Below, in pieces: positions 46,713 through 55,316 of a DNA stretch of 55,708 bases. How positions within the stretch are numbered: position 1 is the first letter of the stretch; every line of letters starts with the position of its first letter. The notes under the pieces were generated by a model. The model worked only from the letters and a program-made list of their open reading frames with translations. It was not told the origin of the DNA and ran no database searches. Origin of the DNA: Pseudolabrys sp. (lineage in GTDB: Bacteria > Pseudomonadota > Alphaproteobacteria > Rhizobiales > Xanthobacteraceae); assembly GCA_009694265.1 (NCBI GenBank), contig SHVM01000007.1, positions 1 through 55,708 of the forward strand, given 5' to 3'. The position numbers were made by a program, and so were the translations under genes.

Positions 46713-47855
46713 ATGTATTCGGTCGGCATGGAAGAGGAATATTTCGTGTTCGACGCCAAGACGCGCCGGGCCGCGCGCCGTATCGACAAAAAATTCCTCA
46801 AATTCGCCCAGCAAAAGCTCGGCGACCGCGTCATGACCGAAATGTTGCAGTCGCAGATCGAGGTGGCGACGCCGCCCTGCGCCAGCATGAACGAGGCCCG
46901 CGCCCATCTTACGCATTATCGCCGCGCGCTCGCTGAGGCGGCACGCGAACGCAATCTCGGCCTTGCCGCCATGGGCACCTTCCCGCTCGCTTATTGGCCC
47001 GAACAATTGGTCACGAAAAAAGTTCGCTACGACGCCATCATCGACGATCTGCAGATGCTCGGTTACCGCAACATGCTGTGCGGCATGCATGTGCATGTCG
47101 AAGTACCCGACATCGACACCCGCGTTAATCTGATCATGCGGCTCACGCCCTATCTGCCGCTGCTGCTGGCGCTCTCCACCTCCTCGCCGTTCTGGCAGGG
47201 CCATCTCACAGGCCTGTGCGGCTACCGGCTGGCGGCTTACGACGAGCTGCCGCGCACGGGCTTGCCAGAACTGTTCCGCACCAAGCAGGACTACGACGAA
47301 TTCGTCGCAGCACTGGCGTGGGCCAAGATCATTCCGGATGCGAGTTACATCTGGTGGGCGTTGCGGCCATCGCTTTCGAATCCGACCGTCGAATTGCGCG
47401 TCGCCGACAGTTGCACGCGGCTCGACGATGCGGTGGCGATCGCCGCTCTGTTCCGCTGCCTGGTGCGCGCGCTCGACCGCGACCGCGCGCTCAATACCGG
47501 CTTCGATCGGGTCGGACGTGCCATCACGCAGGAGAACAAGTGGCACGCCCAGCGCTACGGCATCGCCGCCACCTTCGTCGATCCGTTTGCCCGCTCGCCG
47601 CTGACCGCCAAGGCCTGGCTCGACCAGGTGCTCGATTTCATCGCCGAGGACGTCGATGCGCTCGGCTGCGCCGCCGACATTAAACATCTGAATACGATTG
47701 TCGCTCAGGGAACCAGCGCCGACCGCCAGATCGACATCTATACCAAGGCCCAGGCCACGGGCCGAAGAAGGTTAACGGCAATCACGGATGTCATCGACTG
47801 GGTCGCCGCCGAGACACAAATACTCGGTCCAGCGCTTGGCCCCGCCCGGCCTTAA
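46713..47855 (+). CDS. Carboxylate-amine ligase, YbdK/GCS2 family
   Basis: A 380-residue ATP-dependent ligase related to plant-type glutamate-cysteine ligase. The start region MYSVGMEEEYFVFD is the family N-terminus with metal-binding Glu residues; GMHVHVEVPD, ALSTSSPFWQG and NPTVELRVADSC are further marks. YbdK proteins show weak gamma-glutamylcysteine ligase activity and their true role is uncertain. The ATG at 46713 is chosen because the frame further upstream (to 46611) lies in the palindromic repeat. Confidence 0.88.
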   Translation: MYSVGMEEEYFVFDAKTRRAARRIDKKFLKFAQQKLGDRVMTEMLQSQIEVATPPCASMNEARAHLTHYRRALAEAARERNLGLAAMGTFPLAYWPEQLVTKKVRYDAIIDDLQMLGYRNMLCGMHVHVEVPDIDTRVNLIMRLTPYLPLLLALSTSSPFWQGHLTGLCGYRLAAYDELPRTGLPELFRTKQDYDEFVAALAWAKIIPDASYIWWALRPSLSNPTVELRVADSCTRLDDAVAIAALFRCLVRALDRDRALNTGFDRVGRAITQENKWHAQRYGIAATFVDPFARSPLTAKAWLDQVLDFIAEDVDALGCAADIKHLNTIVAQGTSADRQIDIYTKAQATGRRRLTAITDVIDWVAAETQILGPALGPARP

Positions 47856-47957
47856 GCCTTTACGCGATCCGGGCTTCCCCTTGGCGCCGGGGCCACCTAT
47901 AAAGCGCGGAACGTCCCATAGCCTTAACCCAACGCCGCGGCCGCGCCCCCAATAGTC

Positions 47958-48413
47958 ATGGCTAAAACAATTTACGTCCTCAACGGCCCGAATATGAATT
48001 TGCTCGGCACGCGCGAGCCGAAAAAATACGGCCGCGCCACGCTCGCCGACGTGGACAAGCTGTGCCGCGCCACCGGCAAGCGTTTCGGGATCGAGGTGGT
48101 GTGCCGCCAATCGAACCAGGAAGGCGTGCTGATCGACTGGATTCAGGAAGCCCGCGCCAAAAAGGCCGACGGCATCGTGATAAACGCGGCCGGCTACACG
48201 ACGACATCCATCGCCATCATGGACGCTCTGCTGGCGGTAAAATTGCCGGTGATCGAAATCCACATCACCAATATCCACCAGCGCGAAAGTTTCCGGCACA
48301 ATTCCTATATGTCCAAGGTGGCGAAGGCGATGATCTGCGGCTTCGGCATCGAGGGCTATGCGCTGGCCATCACGGGGCTTGCCGGCATGATCAGCGCCAA
48401 AGAAAAACGCTGA
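47958..48413 (+). CDS. aroQ: 3-dehydroquinate dehydratase, type II
   Basis: AroQ catalyses the third step of the shikimate pathway. The 151-residue type II enzyme has [15 protein letters not shown] with the catalytic Asn, the Arg/Tyr lid (REPKKYG), [12 protein letters not shown] and [12 protein letters not shown] with the active-site His. It is the first of a block with accB and accC that I recall as conserved in Rhizobiales. Confidence 0.96.
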   Translation: MAKTIYVLNGPNMNLLGTREPKKYGRATLADVDKLCRATGKRFGIEVVCRQSNQEGVLIDWIQEARAKKADGIVINAAGYTTTSIAIMDALLAVKLPVIEIHITNIHQRESFRHNSYMSKVAKAMICGFGIEGYALAITGLAGMISAKEKR

Positions 48414-48427
48414 ACCGGAAACGATTG

Positions 48428-48904
48428 ATGGCAAAATCGCCCAAGACAGCTTCGTCGACACCGCTAGTCGACCACGAGTTGATCCACGAGCTCACCAAGC
48501 TTTTGGACGAAACCGGCCTCACCGAAATCGAGATCGAGCAGGACGGCCAGCGCGTGCGCGTCGCGCGCACCGCCGCGACGCCCACAGCGCCTGCCGCATC
48601 GCGTATGGCCAGTGCAGCGCCGCAGCCGGTTGGTGAATCGGCGAAAGTCCCGCTCGATCCGGCCAAACACCCGGGCGTGGTGAAGTCTCCCATGGTCGGC
48701 ACCGCCTATGGCAGCCCGGAACCCGGCGCCAAGCCGTTCGTCGAAATCGGCGCCAAGGTGAAAGCCGGCGAAACGCTGCTCATCATCGAAGCGATGAAGA
48801 CCATGAATCAGATTCCGTCGCCGCGCGCCGGCACGGTGATCCAGATTCTGTTCGAGGACGGCCAGCCGGTCGAGTTCGGCGAACCGCTGGTGATTGTTGA
48901 ATAG
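48428..48904 (+). CDS. accB: Biotin carboxyl carrier protein of acetyl-CoA carboxylase
   Basis: AccB carries the biotin that is carboxylated by AccC for malonyl-CoA synthesis. The 158-residue protein has an N-terminal helix region (1-45), an Ala/Pro-rich linker (45-75) and a biotinyl domain whose target lysine is in [12 protein letters not shown]. The start at 48428, 14 bases after the aroQ stop, gives the usual N-terminus. An inverted repeat of GCGAATA-type units follows its stop, before accC. Confidence 0.96.
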   Translation: MAKSPKTASSTPLVDHELIHELTKLLDETGLTEIEIEQDGQRVRVARTAATPTAPAASRMASAAPQPVGESAKVPLDPAKHPGVVKSPMVGTAYGSPEPGAKPFVEIGAKVKAGETLLIIEAMKTMNQIPSPRAGTVIQILFEDGQPVEFGEPLVIVE

Positions 48905-48905
48905 G

Positions 48906-48967
48906 GCGAATAGCGAGTAGCGAATAGTACGAAGCGCCTGTCTCACTATTCGCTATTCGCTACTCGC
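48906..48967. repeat. GCGAATA/GCGAGTA inverted repeat, copy 1
   Basis: The left arm (48906-48928) is three tandem units, GCGAATA GCGAGTA GCGAATA plus GT. The right arm (48945-48967) is their inverted copy with two base differences. The loop is 16 bases. It lies inside the accB-accC operon, so it must be tolerated in the mRNA. Confidence 0.85.
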
Positions 48968-48983
48968 TCCTGAAACGGAACAC

Positions 48984-50336
48984 ATGTTCGATAAAATCCT
49001 GATCGCCAATCGCGGCGAGATCGCCATGCGGGTGATCCGCGCCTGCAAGGAGCTCGGCATTCTCACCGTCGCGGTGCATTCCACCGCCGATGCCGACGCC
49101 ATGCATGTGCGCTTCGCGGATGAGAGCGTGTGCATCGGCCCGCCGGCGGCGAAAGACAGCTACCTCAATGTCCCGGCGATTCTGTCGGCCTGCGAGATCA
49201 CCGGCGCCAATGCCGTACATCCCGGCTACGGGTTTCTGTCGGAGAATGCGCGCTTTGCCGAAATCCTCGCCGACCACGACGTACATTTCATCGGGCCGAA
49301 GCCCGAACACATCCGTTTGATGGGCGACAAGATCGAGGCCAAGCGCACCGTCAAGCGCCTGGGCATTCCTGTCGTGCCGGGCTCGGATGGCGGCATCACC
49401 GACGACGGTGAGGCCACCAAGGTCGCCAATGAGATCGGCTATCCGGTGCTGATCAAGGCTGCCGCCGGCGGCGGCGGCCGCGGCATGAAGGTGGCGCGCA
49501 CGGCCGCCGATCTTTCCACCGCGCTGTCGACCGCGCGCTCGGAAGCCAAAGCCGCCTTCGGCGACGACGCGGTCTATCTGGAAAAATATCTGGAGAGGCC
49601 GCGCCACATCGAAATCCAGGTGATCGGCGATGGCAAGGGCCACGCCATCCACCTCGGCGAGCGCGACTGCTCGCTGCAGCGCCGCCACCAGAAGGTGCTG
49701 GAGGAAAGCCCCTCGCCCGCGCTCAACACACAGGCGCGCAACACGATTGGTGAAACGGTGGCCAAGGCCATGCGCGAGATCCAATATCTCGGCGTCGGCA
49801 CCGTCGAATTCCTGTTCGAGGACGGCAAGTTCTATTTCATCGAAATGAACACGCGCATCCAGGTCGAGCATCCGGTGACCGAGATGATCACCGACATCGA
49901 TCTGATTTTCGAACAAATAAGAGTAGCCGCCGGCGCCCCGCTCACGCTCAAGCAGAGCGATATCGAATTCCGCGGCCACGCCATCGAGTGCCGCATCAAT
50001 GCGGAGAACCCCGTGTCGTTCCGCCCCTCGCCCGGAAAAATTCTGCACTACCACGCGCCCGGCGGCTTGGGCGTGCGCATCGATTCCGCCGTGTACCAGG
50101 GCTACAGCATTCCGCCTTATTACGATTCACTAGTCGGAAAATTGATCGTGCACGGCAAGACCCGCACCGAAGCCTTGATGCGGCTCAAGCGCGCGCTCGA
50201 CGAGGTGGTGGTGGACGGCATCGAGACCACGCTGCCGCTGTTCCGCGCGCTGGTGCAGGAAAAAGACATCATCGACGGCAATTACCATATCCACTGGCTC
50301 GAGCAGTTCCTCGCGCGCGGTGGGATGGACGAGTGA
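48984..50336 (+). CDS. accC: Biotin carboxylase of acetyl-CoA carboxylase
   Basis: AccC carboxylates AccB-bound biotin using ATP and bicarbonate. The 450-residue protein has the expected [20 protein letters not shown] start, the glycine-rich ATP loop [33 protein letters not shown], and [16 protein letters not shown] with the catalytic Glu and Arg. It follows accB by 79 bases, most of which is a palindromic repeat. A different palindrome (50350-50398) follows it. Confidence 0.97.
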   Translation: MFDKILIANRGEIAMRVIRACKELGILTVAVHSTADADAMHVRFADESVCIGPPAAKDSYLNVPAILSACEITGANAVHPGYGFLSENARFAEILADHDVHFIGPKPEHIRLMGDKIEAKRTVKRLGIPVVPGSDGGITDDGEATKVANEIGYPVLIKAAAGGGGRGMKVARTAADLSTALSTARSEAKAAFGDDAVYLEKYLERPRHIEIQVIGDGKGHAIHLGERDCSLQRRHQKVLEESPSPALNTQARNTIGETVAKAMREIQYLGVGTVEFLFEDGKFYFIEMNTRIQVEHPVTEMITDIDLIFEQIRVAAGAPLTLKQSDIEFRGHAIECRINAENPVSFRPSPGKILHYHAPGGLGVRIDSAVYQGYSIPPYYDSLVGKLIVHGKTRTEALMRLKRALDEVVVDGIETTLPLFRALVQEKDIIDGNYHIHWLEQFLARGGMDE

Positions 50337-50349
50337 GGCGCTATATTTT

Positions 50350-50398
50350 GCGCATGATCTTATCCGAAAATCGGTCCCCACTTTTCGGGATCATGCGC
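50350..50398. repeat. Long palindromic repeat with GCGCATGATC arms
   Basis: Outer arms GCGCATGATC and GATCATGCGC and inner arms TCCGAAAA and CTTTTCGGG enclose a short loop around GGTCCCCA. The form matches a repeat I recall as common in Bradyrhizobium and Afipia intergenic regions. It sits between accC and the convergent response-regulator gene, whose stop codon (minus strand, 50400-50398) uses its last base. Confidence 0.85.
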
Positions 50399-50769
50399 TA
50401 ATGCTCGGTCGTGGTCAGCCGCGTCAGCAGCATGCACAGATCGGCCGGATCGTAGGGCTTCTTCAAAAAGATCGAGCGCGGCATCAGCGGCGACAGCGCC
50501 GACGGCGAATAGCGCCCCGAGGAATAGACGATCGGCATATCGGGCCGGCGCGCACGCACCAGCTTGGCCAGCATCGCGCCGTCCATACGGCCTTCAAGAT
50601 TGATGTCGGTGAACAACACGTCCACATCCGGCTCACTATCGAGGTAGCGCAATGCCGTCTCGGCGTTGGTCACCGCGTGAACGGCAAAGCCGTTCTCACA
50701 CAAGACTTCCGTGATCATTTGGCTGATCAGGACTTCGTCTTCGACCATGAGAACATTGGTTCGCCGCAT
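50398..50769 (-). CDS. Single-domain response regulator (CheY-like)
   Basis: A 123-residue receiver domain without output domain. Acidic residues are in VEDEVLIS, the phosphorylated Asp is in VLFTDINLEG, the switch Thr/Ser is in YSSGRY and the Lys is in FLKKPYDPADL. It should relay a phosphate from an unlinked histidine kinase. It interrupts the accC-aat order on the opposite strand, with a palindrome at its 3' end, suggesting later insertion. Confidence 0.88.
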   Translation of the reverse strand: MRRTNVLMVEDEVLISQMITEVLCENGFAVHAVTNAETALRYLDSEPDVDVLFTDINLEGRMDGAMLAKLVRARRPDMPIVYSSGRYSPSALSPLMPRSIFLKKPYDPADLCMLLTRLTTTEH

Positions 50770-50963
50770 CTCGCCGACCCCTCAACCGTCCCGATTGGCC
50801 GCGTCCTGGCGGCCATTCAGTATACCAACGCACGGCGGACCGATAACGTTCAAACTTTCGCCAATTTAGCGCCGTCATGATGATCGATGCGTTAATTTCG
50901 CCTCTCCCCATGCCGCCCGCCGCCGCCTAAAATGCAGGGAACCGGTCGAGAACATTTAGCCGC

Positions 50964-51638
50964 ATGGCCAACCGCGAAAACACCTTCATCGAGATCACGC
51001 CCGAAGTGCTGCTCAAGGCCTATGCCTGCGGCATTTTCCCGATGGCGGAAAGCGCGGACGATCCAGCGCTTTATTGGATCGAGCCGGAGATGCGCGGCAT
51101 CATCCCGCTCGACGGTTTTCACATACCGGCCCGCCTGGCGCGCAGCCTGCGCACGACCGGTTTCACCGTCCGCGTAGACCGCGATTTCGAGGCGGTCATC
51201 GACGGCTGCGCCGAGGCCAAGGGCGATCGCGCCCGCACCTGGATCAACACCCGCATCCGCAAGATCTACGGCAGCCTGTTCGAGCACGGTCATTGCCACA
51301 GCGTCGAGGTCTATGACGGCGGCACACTGGTGGGCGGCCTCTATGGCGTCTCGCTCGGCCGCGCCTTCTTTGGCGAGAGCATGTTCCACCGCGCGCGCGA
51401 CGCCTCCAAGATCGCGCTGGTGCATCTGGTCGCGCGCCTGCGCGCCGGCGGCTACCGGCTGCTCGACACCCAATACGTCACCGAGCACCTCAAGACATTC
51501 GGCGCCGTCGAAGTCGGCAAGCGACGCTATCACAAGTTGTTGGAGGAAGCGATCGTGGGCGAAGCGGATTTCGCAGCACTCACCACGAAGCGCCCGGTCA
51601 GCGGCGCGGAAGCGCTCAAGATTGTGAGTGGCGAATAG
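50964..51638 (+). CDS. aat: Leucyl/phenylalanyl-tRNA-protein transferase
   Basis: Aat adds Leu or Phe to proteins with N-terminal Lys or Arg, marking them for ClpAP degradation. The 224-residue enzyme has [12 protein letters not shown], the [20 protein letters not shown] region, [22 protein letters not shown] and DTQYVTEHL, all family marks. The stop TAG and the last codons are formed by the GCGAATA repeat at 51631, so the repeat seems to have inserted into or replaced the original 3' end. Confidence 0.95.
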   Translation: MANRENTFIEITPEVLLKAYACGIFPMAESADDPALYWIEPEMRGIIPLDGFHIPARLARSLRTTGFTVRVDRDFEAVIDGCAEAKGDRARTWINTRIRKIYGSLFEHGHCHSVEVYDGGTLVGGLYGVSLGRAFFGESMFHRARDASKIALVHLVARLRAGGYRLLDTQYVTEHLKTFGAVEVGKRRYHKLLEEAIVGEADFAALTTKRPVSGAEALKIVSGE

Positions 51639-51676
51639 CGAATAGGGAAAAGCTTTTTTTGCTACTCGCTACTCGC
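51631..51676. repeat. GCGAATA/GCGAGTA inverted repeat, copy 2
   Basis: The left arm GCGAATAGCGAATAG (51631-51645) pairs with CTACTCGCTACTCGC (51662-51676), two mismatches that become G-U pairs on the minus-strand transcript. The loop holds AAAAGCTTTTTTT. The left arm supplies the aat stop codon and the right arm touches the stop codon of the DUF2155 gene, so the unit is shared by both convergent genes and may serve as their common terminator. Confidence 0.85.
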
Positions 51677-52590
51677 TAGCGCAATGCCGGCAAAAATCCC
51701 GGCTGTTGCTGCGTGCGCGGTTGCGGCGGGCGCTGCTGAATCGGCGGTTGGCGCGTCGGCGGGGTACGCGCCGGCTGCTTGGGCGCCTCGCTGGGTGCTT
51801 CCGCCACCGCCGAGCCCTGCCCGCCTTTGCAGTCGGTGAGCCACACGTCGTAGACCGGGTGCTCGACCGCGTGCAGGCCGGGGCTCGCCGCAAACATCCA
51901 GCCGTCGAAAATGCGCTTGATCTCGCCTTGCAGCGTCACCTCGTCGACTTCGATAAAGGCGTCGGTGGTCGGCGTCTCGGTCGGCGGGCGCGAATAGCAC
52001 ACGCGTGGCGTCACTTGCAGCGCGCCGAACTGCACCGTCTCGTTGATGGCGACGTCGAACGAAATGATGCGGCCGGTGATTTTATCGAGACCGGAAAACA
52101 CCGCCTGCGGATTGGATATGCGTTGCGGCGGCGGCTCCACCACCAGCTCATCGCCCGGCTGCAGCGCGGCATTGCCCTGCTGCGGCGCGCCGCGCGGTTG
52201 ACCCAGGCCGGGCCGCAGAGCGGGCGCCGGCTGGCCTGGAATGCCGCGCGCACCCTGCTGCGGCAGTTCTTGCGGCCTTTCTTGCGCCGGCGGCCGCGGC
52301 GCCACCGGGACGCCGGGCAGCGGCGCCAGCGGCTGCGATTCAATCGAGCCGGCACCCGGGCGGCTCGATGGCGGCAAGCTCATCGGCGCCGGCAGCGGCT
52401 GCGCCGGCGGCTGGTCGCCGCGGAAAGTACCGGGCGGCGGGGCTACGTTGCCGGGTGGCGCGCTTGGCACATCGCGCGGCGGGCGCGGCGGATCGTCACG
52501 GAAGATCGAACCGAACTGCGCGAAAGCAGGCGCCGCCGCGAGCAGCACGGCGGTCGCAAGCATACAGGATGAGAATTGGGATCGCGCCAT
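51676..52590 (-). CDS. DUF2155 domain-containing exported protein
   Basis: A 304-residue exported protein: signal peptide (1-24, ending AFA-Q), a long Pro/Gly/Gln-rich disordered stretch (about 30-155), a DUF2155 domain (about 160-250) with ITGRIISFDVAINETVQFGA, CYSRPPTETP and IFDGWMFAASPGLHAVEHPV, then another Pro/Gln-rich tail. The function of DUF2155 is unknown; the two cysteines may pair. Its place next to aat and an NDUFA12-like gene is the order I recall for Rhizobiales. Confidence 0.9.
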   Translation of the reverse strand: MARSQFSSCMLATAVLLAAAPAFAQFGSIFRDDPPRPPRDVPSAPPGNVAPPPGTFRGDQPPAQPLPAPMSLPPSSRPGAGSIESQPLAPLPGVPVAPRPPAQERPQELPQQGARGIPGQPAPALRPGLGQPRGAPQQGNAALQPGDELVVEPPPQRISNPQAVFSGLDKITGRIISFDVAINETVQFGALQVTPRVCYSRPPTETPTTDAFIEVDEVTLQGEIKRIFDGWMFAASPGLHAVEHPVYDVWLTDCKGGQGSAVAEAPSEAPKQPARTPPTRQPPIQQRPPQPRTQQQPGFLPALR

Positions 52591-52747
52591 TGCGGCGCCC
52601 GGTTAACACGGGGAATGCGGCGGCGAAAGGGCGGAACCTGCCCTCCCCGGCCTTGCCGGGCAAGCTTGAAGGTCTTGGCTGGATCGCGCATTCTGCGGTC
52701 CAACCACACAGCCGCGCGTGAGATGCGGGACACCAGGGGGCTACACC

Positions 52748-53749
52748 ATGAGGCTGAATAAAAGCTGCGCGCGTGGCGCGCTGGCAATTGGCGCAGTGGC
52801 GCTAGCTTTGGCCGGCACGCTGACGCCGGTCCAGGCGCAAGATTATCCCACCAAACCCATCACCATCGTCGTGCCGCTGGCGCCCGGCTCCGGCATGGAT
52901 TCGCTGGTGCGGCTCTATGCCGACAAGCTGCAACAAGCGCTCGGCAAGCCGGTGATCGTCGAGAACAAGCCCGGCGCCGCGCTGATGCTGGCCGCCGCCG
53001 CGGTCGCCACCGCGCCAGCCGACGGCTACACGCTGCTGGTCTCGACCAGTTCCGCGATGGCGATCAATCCGGTACTCTACAAGAAGGTCAATTACGACGC
53101 GGTGAAGGACTTCGTGCCGGTCTCGTTCTACGTGAAGTCGCCCTTCATCCTGGTGGTCAATCCGGATTTGCCGGTCAAGACCGTTCCCGAACTCATCAAG
53201 CTCGCCAAGGAGCGTGCGACACCGCTCAATTACAGCTCGCCGGGCGCCGGCGTCGCCCAGCATCTGTCGATGGAATACTTGAAGCAGCGTTTCGGCGTGA
53301 ACATGGTGCACGTACCCTACCGCAACACTCCGCAGTCGATCGCCGACATCGTGGCAAACCACGTCCAGCTCGGCTTTGCCGAAGCCGGCGCCTCGCTGCC
53401 GCTGATCCGCGAAGGCAAGCTGCGCGCGCTCGCGGTGTCGGCCTTGACCCGTATTCCGACGCTGCCCGACGTGCTGCCGTTCGCCGAAGCCGCCAAAGCG
53501 CCCGACTTCGAAGCGGTGTCATGGCACATGCTGTATGCGCCGGCAGCCACGCCGAAGCCGATCGTCGACAAGCTGCATGCCGCAATGAAGAAGATCATGA
53601 GCGACCCGGAAATGAAGCAAAAGGCCTCGACCATCGGCCTGCTGCCGGTCGACCCACCCTCGATTGCCGACACGCAGAAATATCTCGCGTCGGAGCGGGA
53701 AAAGTGGGGCTCGCTGGTGAGGAAGCTCGGGCTGGAAGGGTCGCAGTAG
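52748..53749 (+). CDS. Tripartite tricarboxylate transporter receptor (TctC/Bug family), second copy
   Basis: A 333-residue receptor with a signal peptide (ending VQAQ) followed by DYPTKPITIVVPLAPGSGMD and ENKPGAALMLAAAAVATAPA. It is clearly distinct in sequence from the receptor at 7506. No TctAB genes accompany it. The ATG follows AGGGGG by eight bases. It separates the DUF2155 gene from the NDUFA12-like gene, so it looks like an insertion into a conserved block. Confidence 0.9.
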   Translation: MRLNKSCARGALAIGAVALALAGTLTPVQAQDYPTKPITIVVPLAPGSGMDSLVRLYADKLQQALGKPVIVENKPGAALMLAAAAVATAPADGYTLLVSTSSAMAINPVLYKKVNYDAVKDFVPVSFYVKSPFILVVNPDLPVKTVPELIKLAKERATPLNYSSPGAGVAQHLSMEYLKQRFGVNMVHVPYRNTPQSIADIVANHVQLGFAEAGASLPLIREGKLRALAVSALTRIPTLPDVLPFAEAAKAPDFEAVSWHMLYAPAATPKPIVDKLHAAMKKIMSDPEMKQKASTIGLLPVDPPSIADTQKYLASEREKWGSLVRKLGLEGSQ

Positions 53750-53755
53750 CAGACC

Positions 53756-53810
53756 GCGAATGGCGAATAGGGAGTAGCGAGGAGGCAGGCGAAGGATATT
53801 CGCTATTCGC
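53756..53810. repeat. GCGAATA/GCGAGTA inverted repeat, copy 3
   Basis: The left arm starts GCGAATGGCGAATAG (53756-53770) and continues GGAGTAGCGA; the right arm is ATATTCGCTATTCGC (53796-53810). It lies between the convergent tctC and NDUFA12-like genes. This is the most diverged of the three copies. Confidence 0.8.
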
Positions 53811-53815
53811 ACGTC

Positions 53816-54229
53816 CTACTTCGGATTCCACGCCTTGTAATCGCCGGTGGCCTTGGGCCGCCGGCCCTGCGCCAGCGTCGAGCCGGGCGGCCGTAACGCC
53901 GTCGGCGTGCCGGTCATATTGGCCCGGTGCGGCTTCTGCCAGGGGCGCGGCTTGTAGCTCTCAAGCGTTGGCGGCGTATCGACCGTGTGGTGCATCCAGC
54001 CATGCCAGGACGGCGGAATGGTCGAGGCTTCGGCATAGCCGTTATAGATGACCCAGCGCCGCTCGAAGAGCAGCACAGGATCGATCTTGCCTCCCTTGGT
54101 GCGATAGTAGCGATTGCCGAATTCATCCTCGCCGACGGCTTCGCCGTACAGCCAAGTCCAAACCTGGGTGCCGAAGGTCTGGCCGTTCCACCAGGTGAAT
54201 ACCTTGAGCAGAAAATTTTTCATGGCCAT
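53816..54229 (-). CDS. NADH:ubiquinone oxidoreductase accessory subunit (NDUFA12/17.2 kDa type)
   Basis: The product is about 137 residues. The segments FTWWNGQTFGTQVWTW, GEDEFGNRYYRTKGG, RRWVIYNGYAEASTIPP and WHGWMHHTVD match the complex I accessory subunit shared by alphaproteobacteria and mitochondria. It ends with RRPKATGDYKAWNPK, also typical. The start is uncertain: MAMKNF at 54229 or MKNF at 54223 fit the family, while the frame is open to 54268. The other complex I genes are not in the window. Confidence 0.88.
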   Translation of the reverse strand: MAMKNFLLKVFTWWNGQTFGTQVWTWLYGEAVGEDEFGNRYYRTKGGKIDPVLLFERRWVIYNGYAEASTIPPSWHGWMHHTVDTPPTLESYKPRPWQKPHRANMTGTPTALRPPGSTLAQGRRPKATGDYKAWNPK

Positions 54230-54340
54230 CGCGCATTGATTGCCGACGAGACGCGGGCGTTTTGCCACCTCGCCGCCTTCCTGTCCAGCGCGCGCCCCTG
54301 CGACATGCGGGAGACGCCGGTCGATGTCCCAGTTTAGAAT

Positions 54341-54721
54341 TCAGTCTGAGAAATAGCGATAGCCGAACCACCCTATCAGCGCGACTGCCGCAGCCCAGAT
54401 GCAGGCGATCGCCACGGCGGCGGTTCGGCTCACGGGGATCTCCCCTGCACGAGCGGCGGCGGCGCGTTGTTCCTCCATGATCTCTGGCGGGATCATTTTC
54501 ACCACGGCCAGAATGCCGAGCGGCACAATGATCATGTCGTCGAGATAGCCCAGCACCGGAATGAAATCTGGGATCAGGTCTATTGGCGATAGCGCGTATC
54601 CGGCGACGCAAAGCGCCAGCGCCTTTGCGTACCACGGGGTGCGAGGATCGCGAGCCGCGAGGTAGACTGCATAGACGTCTCGCTTGATCGTGCCTGCCCA
54701 GTCTTTCAGCTTGCCGGCCAT
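54341..54721 (-). CDS. YkvA/DUF1232-family small membrane protein
   Basis: A 126-residue protein with the DUF1232 core YALSPIDLIPDFIPVLGYLD, in which the SPIDLIPD motif is the family signature, and two hydrophobic segments (about 33-50 and 100-122). The function is unknown. It stands alone, 250 bases from the next gene. Confidence 0.88.
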   Translation of the reverse strand: MAGKLKDWAGTIKRDVYAVYLAARDPRTPWYAKALALCVAGYALSPIDLIPDFIPVLGYLDDMIIVPLGILAVVKMIPPEIMEEQRAAAARAGEIPVSRTAAVAIACIWAAAVALIGWFGYRYFSD

Positions 54722-54837
54722 CGGACGATGTTAGCCGGTTCGTACAAAAGACGGGCCGCCGATCAGACAAAGCACAGACAATATCCGGGCCTGCGCCATA
54801 TTGCGTTCGCCTAGTCCTTATGGCTATGGTGCCTAGG

Positions 54838-54945
54838 AATTCATCAGCGCCGCTGCCGAGTCGGGTAGTTCCGACACAACGGCGCTGAAATTCGCGAATG
54901 ACAGTGCCGGTAAAAGGGCGGGCCTCTTGCGGGGTCCGCCTTTTT
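54838..54945 (+). ncRNA. Candidate small RNA with terminator
   Basis: A possible promoter, TTGCGT (54801-54806), 17 bases, CTATGG (54824-54829), precedes a strong fold: outer stem CAGCGCCG (54845-54852) with CGGCGCTG (54880-54887), and inner stem GTCGG (54860-54864) with CCGAC (54871-54875). A GC-rich hairpin with five T residues ends it (54917-54945). There is no open frame of note. It could instead be only the terminator of the RaiA-like gene plus a spacer hairpin. No match to a known RNA family is claimed. Confidence 0.4.
54917..54945. terminator. Bidirectional Rho-independent terminator
   Basis: The stem GGCGGGCC (54917-54924) with GGTCCGCC (54933-54940) is followed by TTTTT on the plus strand and preceded by AAAA, giving a U tract on the minus strand. 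It can end the candidate small RNA (plus) and the RaiA-like gene (minus). Confidence 0.8.
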
Positions 54946-54979
54946 CGCATTTGGCGCAATTGCGAGCGGTGCTAGCCCG

Positions 54980-55316
54980 TCAGCGATGGTCGCGCTGGCC
55001 CGCCAAGCTGCTTTCGCGCCCCAAAGTGCTCTCGATCAATCGCTTCAATTTGCCGGCGGCGCCGTCGACGGCCTGGTCCAGGGACGCCTCCTGGTGGGTG
55101 ACGGCGATCGGCGGACGGGCCCTCGAGCCGGGCTTCCATCATGCAGCGTGTGTCGTCGTGGCCGTCCTTGTGGCCATTCACGTCGGTCAGGTGGACTTCC
55201 ACCCTTGTGATCCGCTTGCTGAACCGACTGAGCGTGTCCTCGACCACGGTTTTGACATGGGCAGAGAGCTTTTCGCGGCCCTCGATATTGCTGTCGGTGC
55301 TGATCTCGATTTGCAT
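54980..55316 (-). pseudogene. HPF/RaiA-like ribosome-associated protein, frameshifted
   Basis: The first 67 residues, from MQIEISTDSNIEGREKL to RCMMEARLEG, are a normal short HPF/RaiA-type sequence. The frame then breaks within the GGGCCC run at 55117-55122. Removing one base restores RPPIAVTHQEASLDQAVDG and GKLKRLIESTLG to a stop at 54980-54982, giving about 111 residues, the length I recall for this family. Unrepaired, the frame ends at 54972 with an Arg/Pro-rich tail. It could be a true frameshift mutation or a base-calling error in the GC run. The family dampens translation by binding idle ribosomes. Confidence 0.8.

Noticed and set aside
48906-53810. CRISPR array from the repeated GCGAATA units
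   Set aside because: The units are inverted within each copy, kilobases apart between copies, with no regular spacers and no cas genes.
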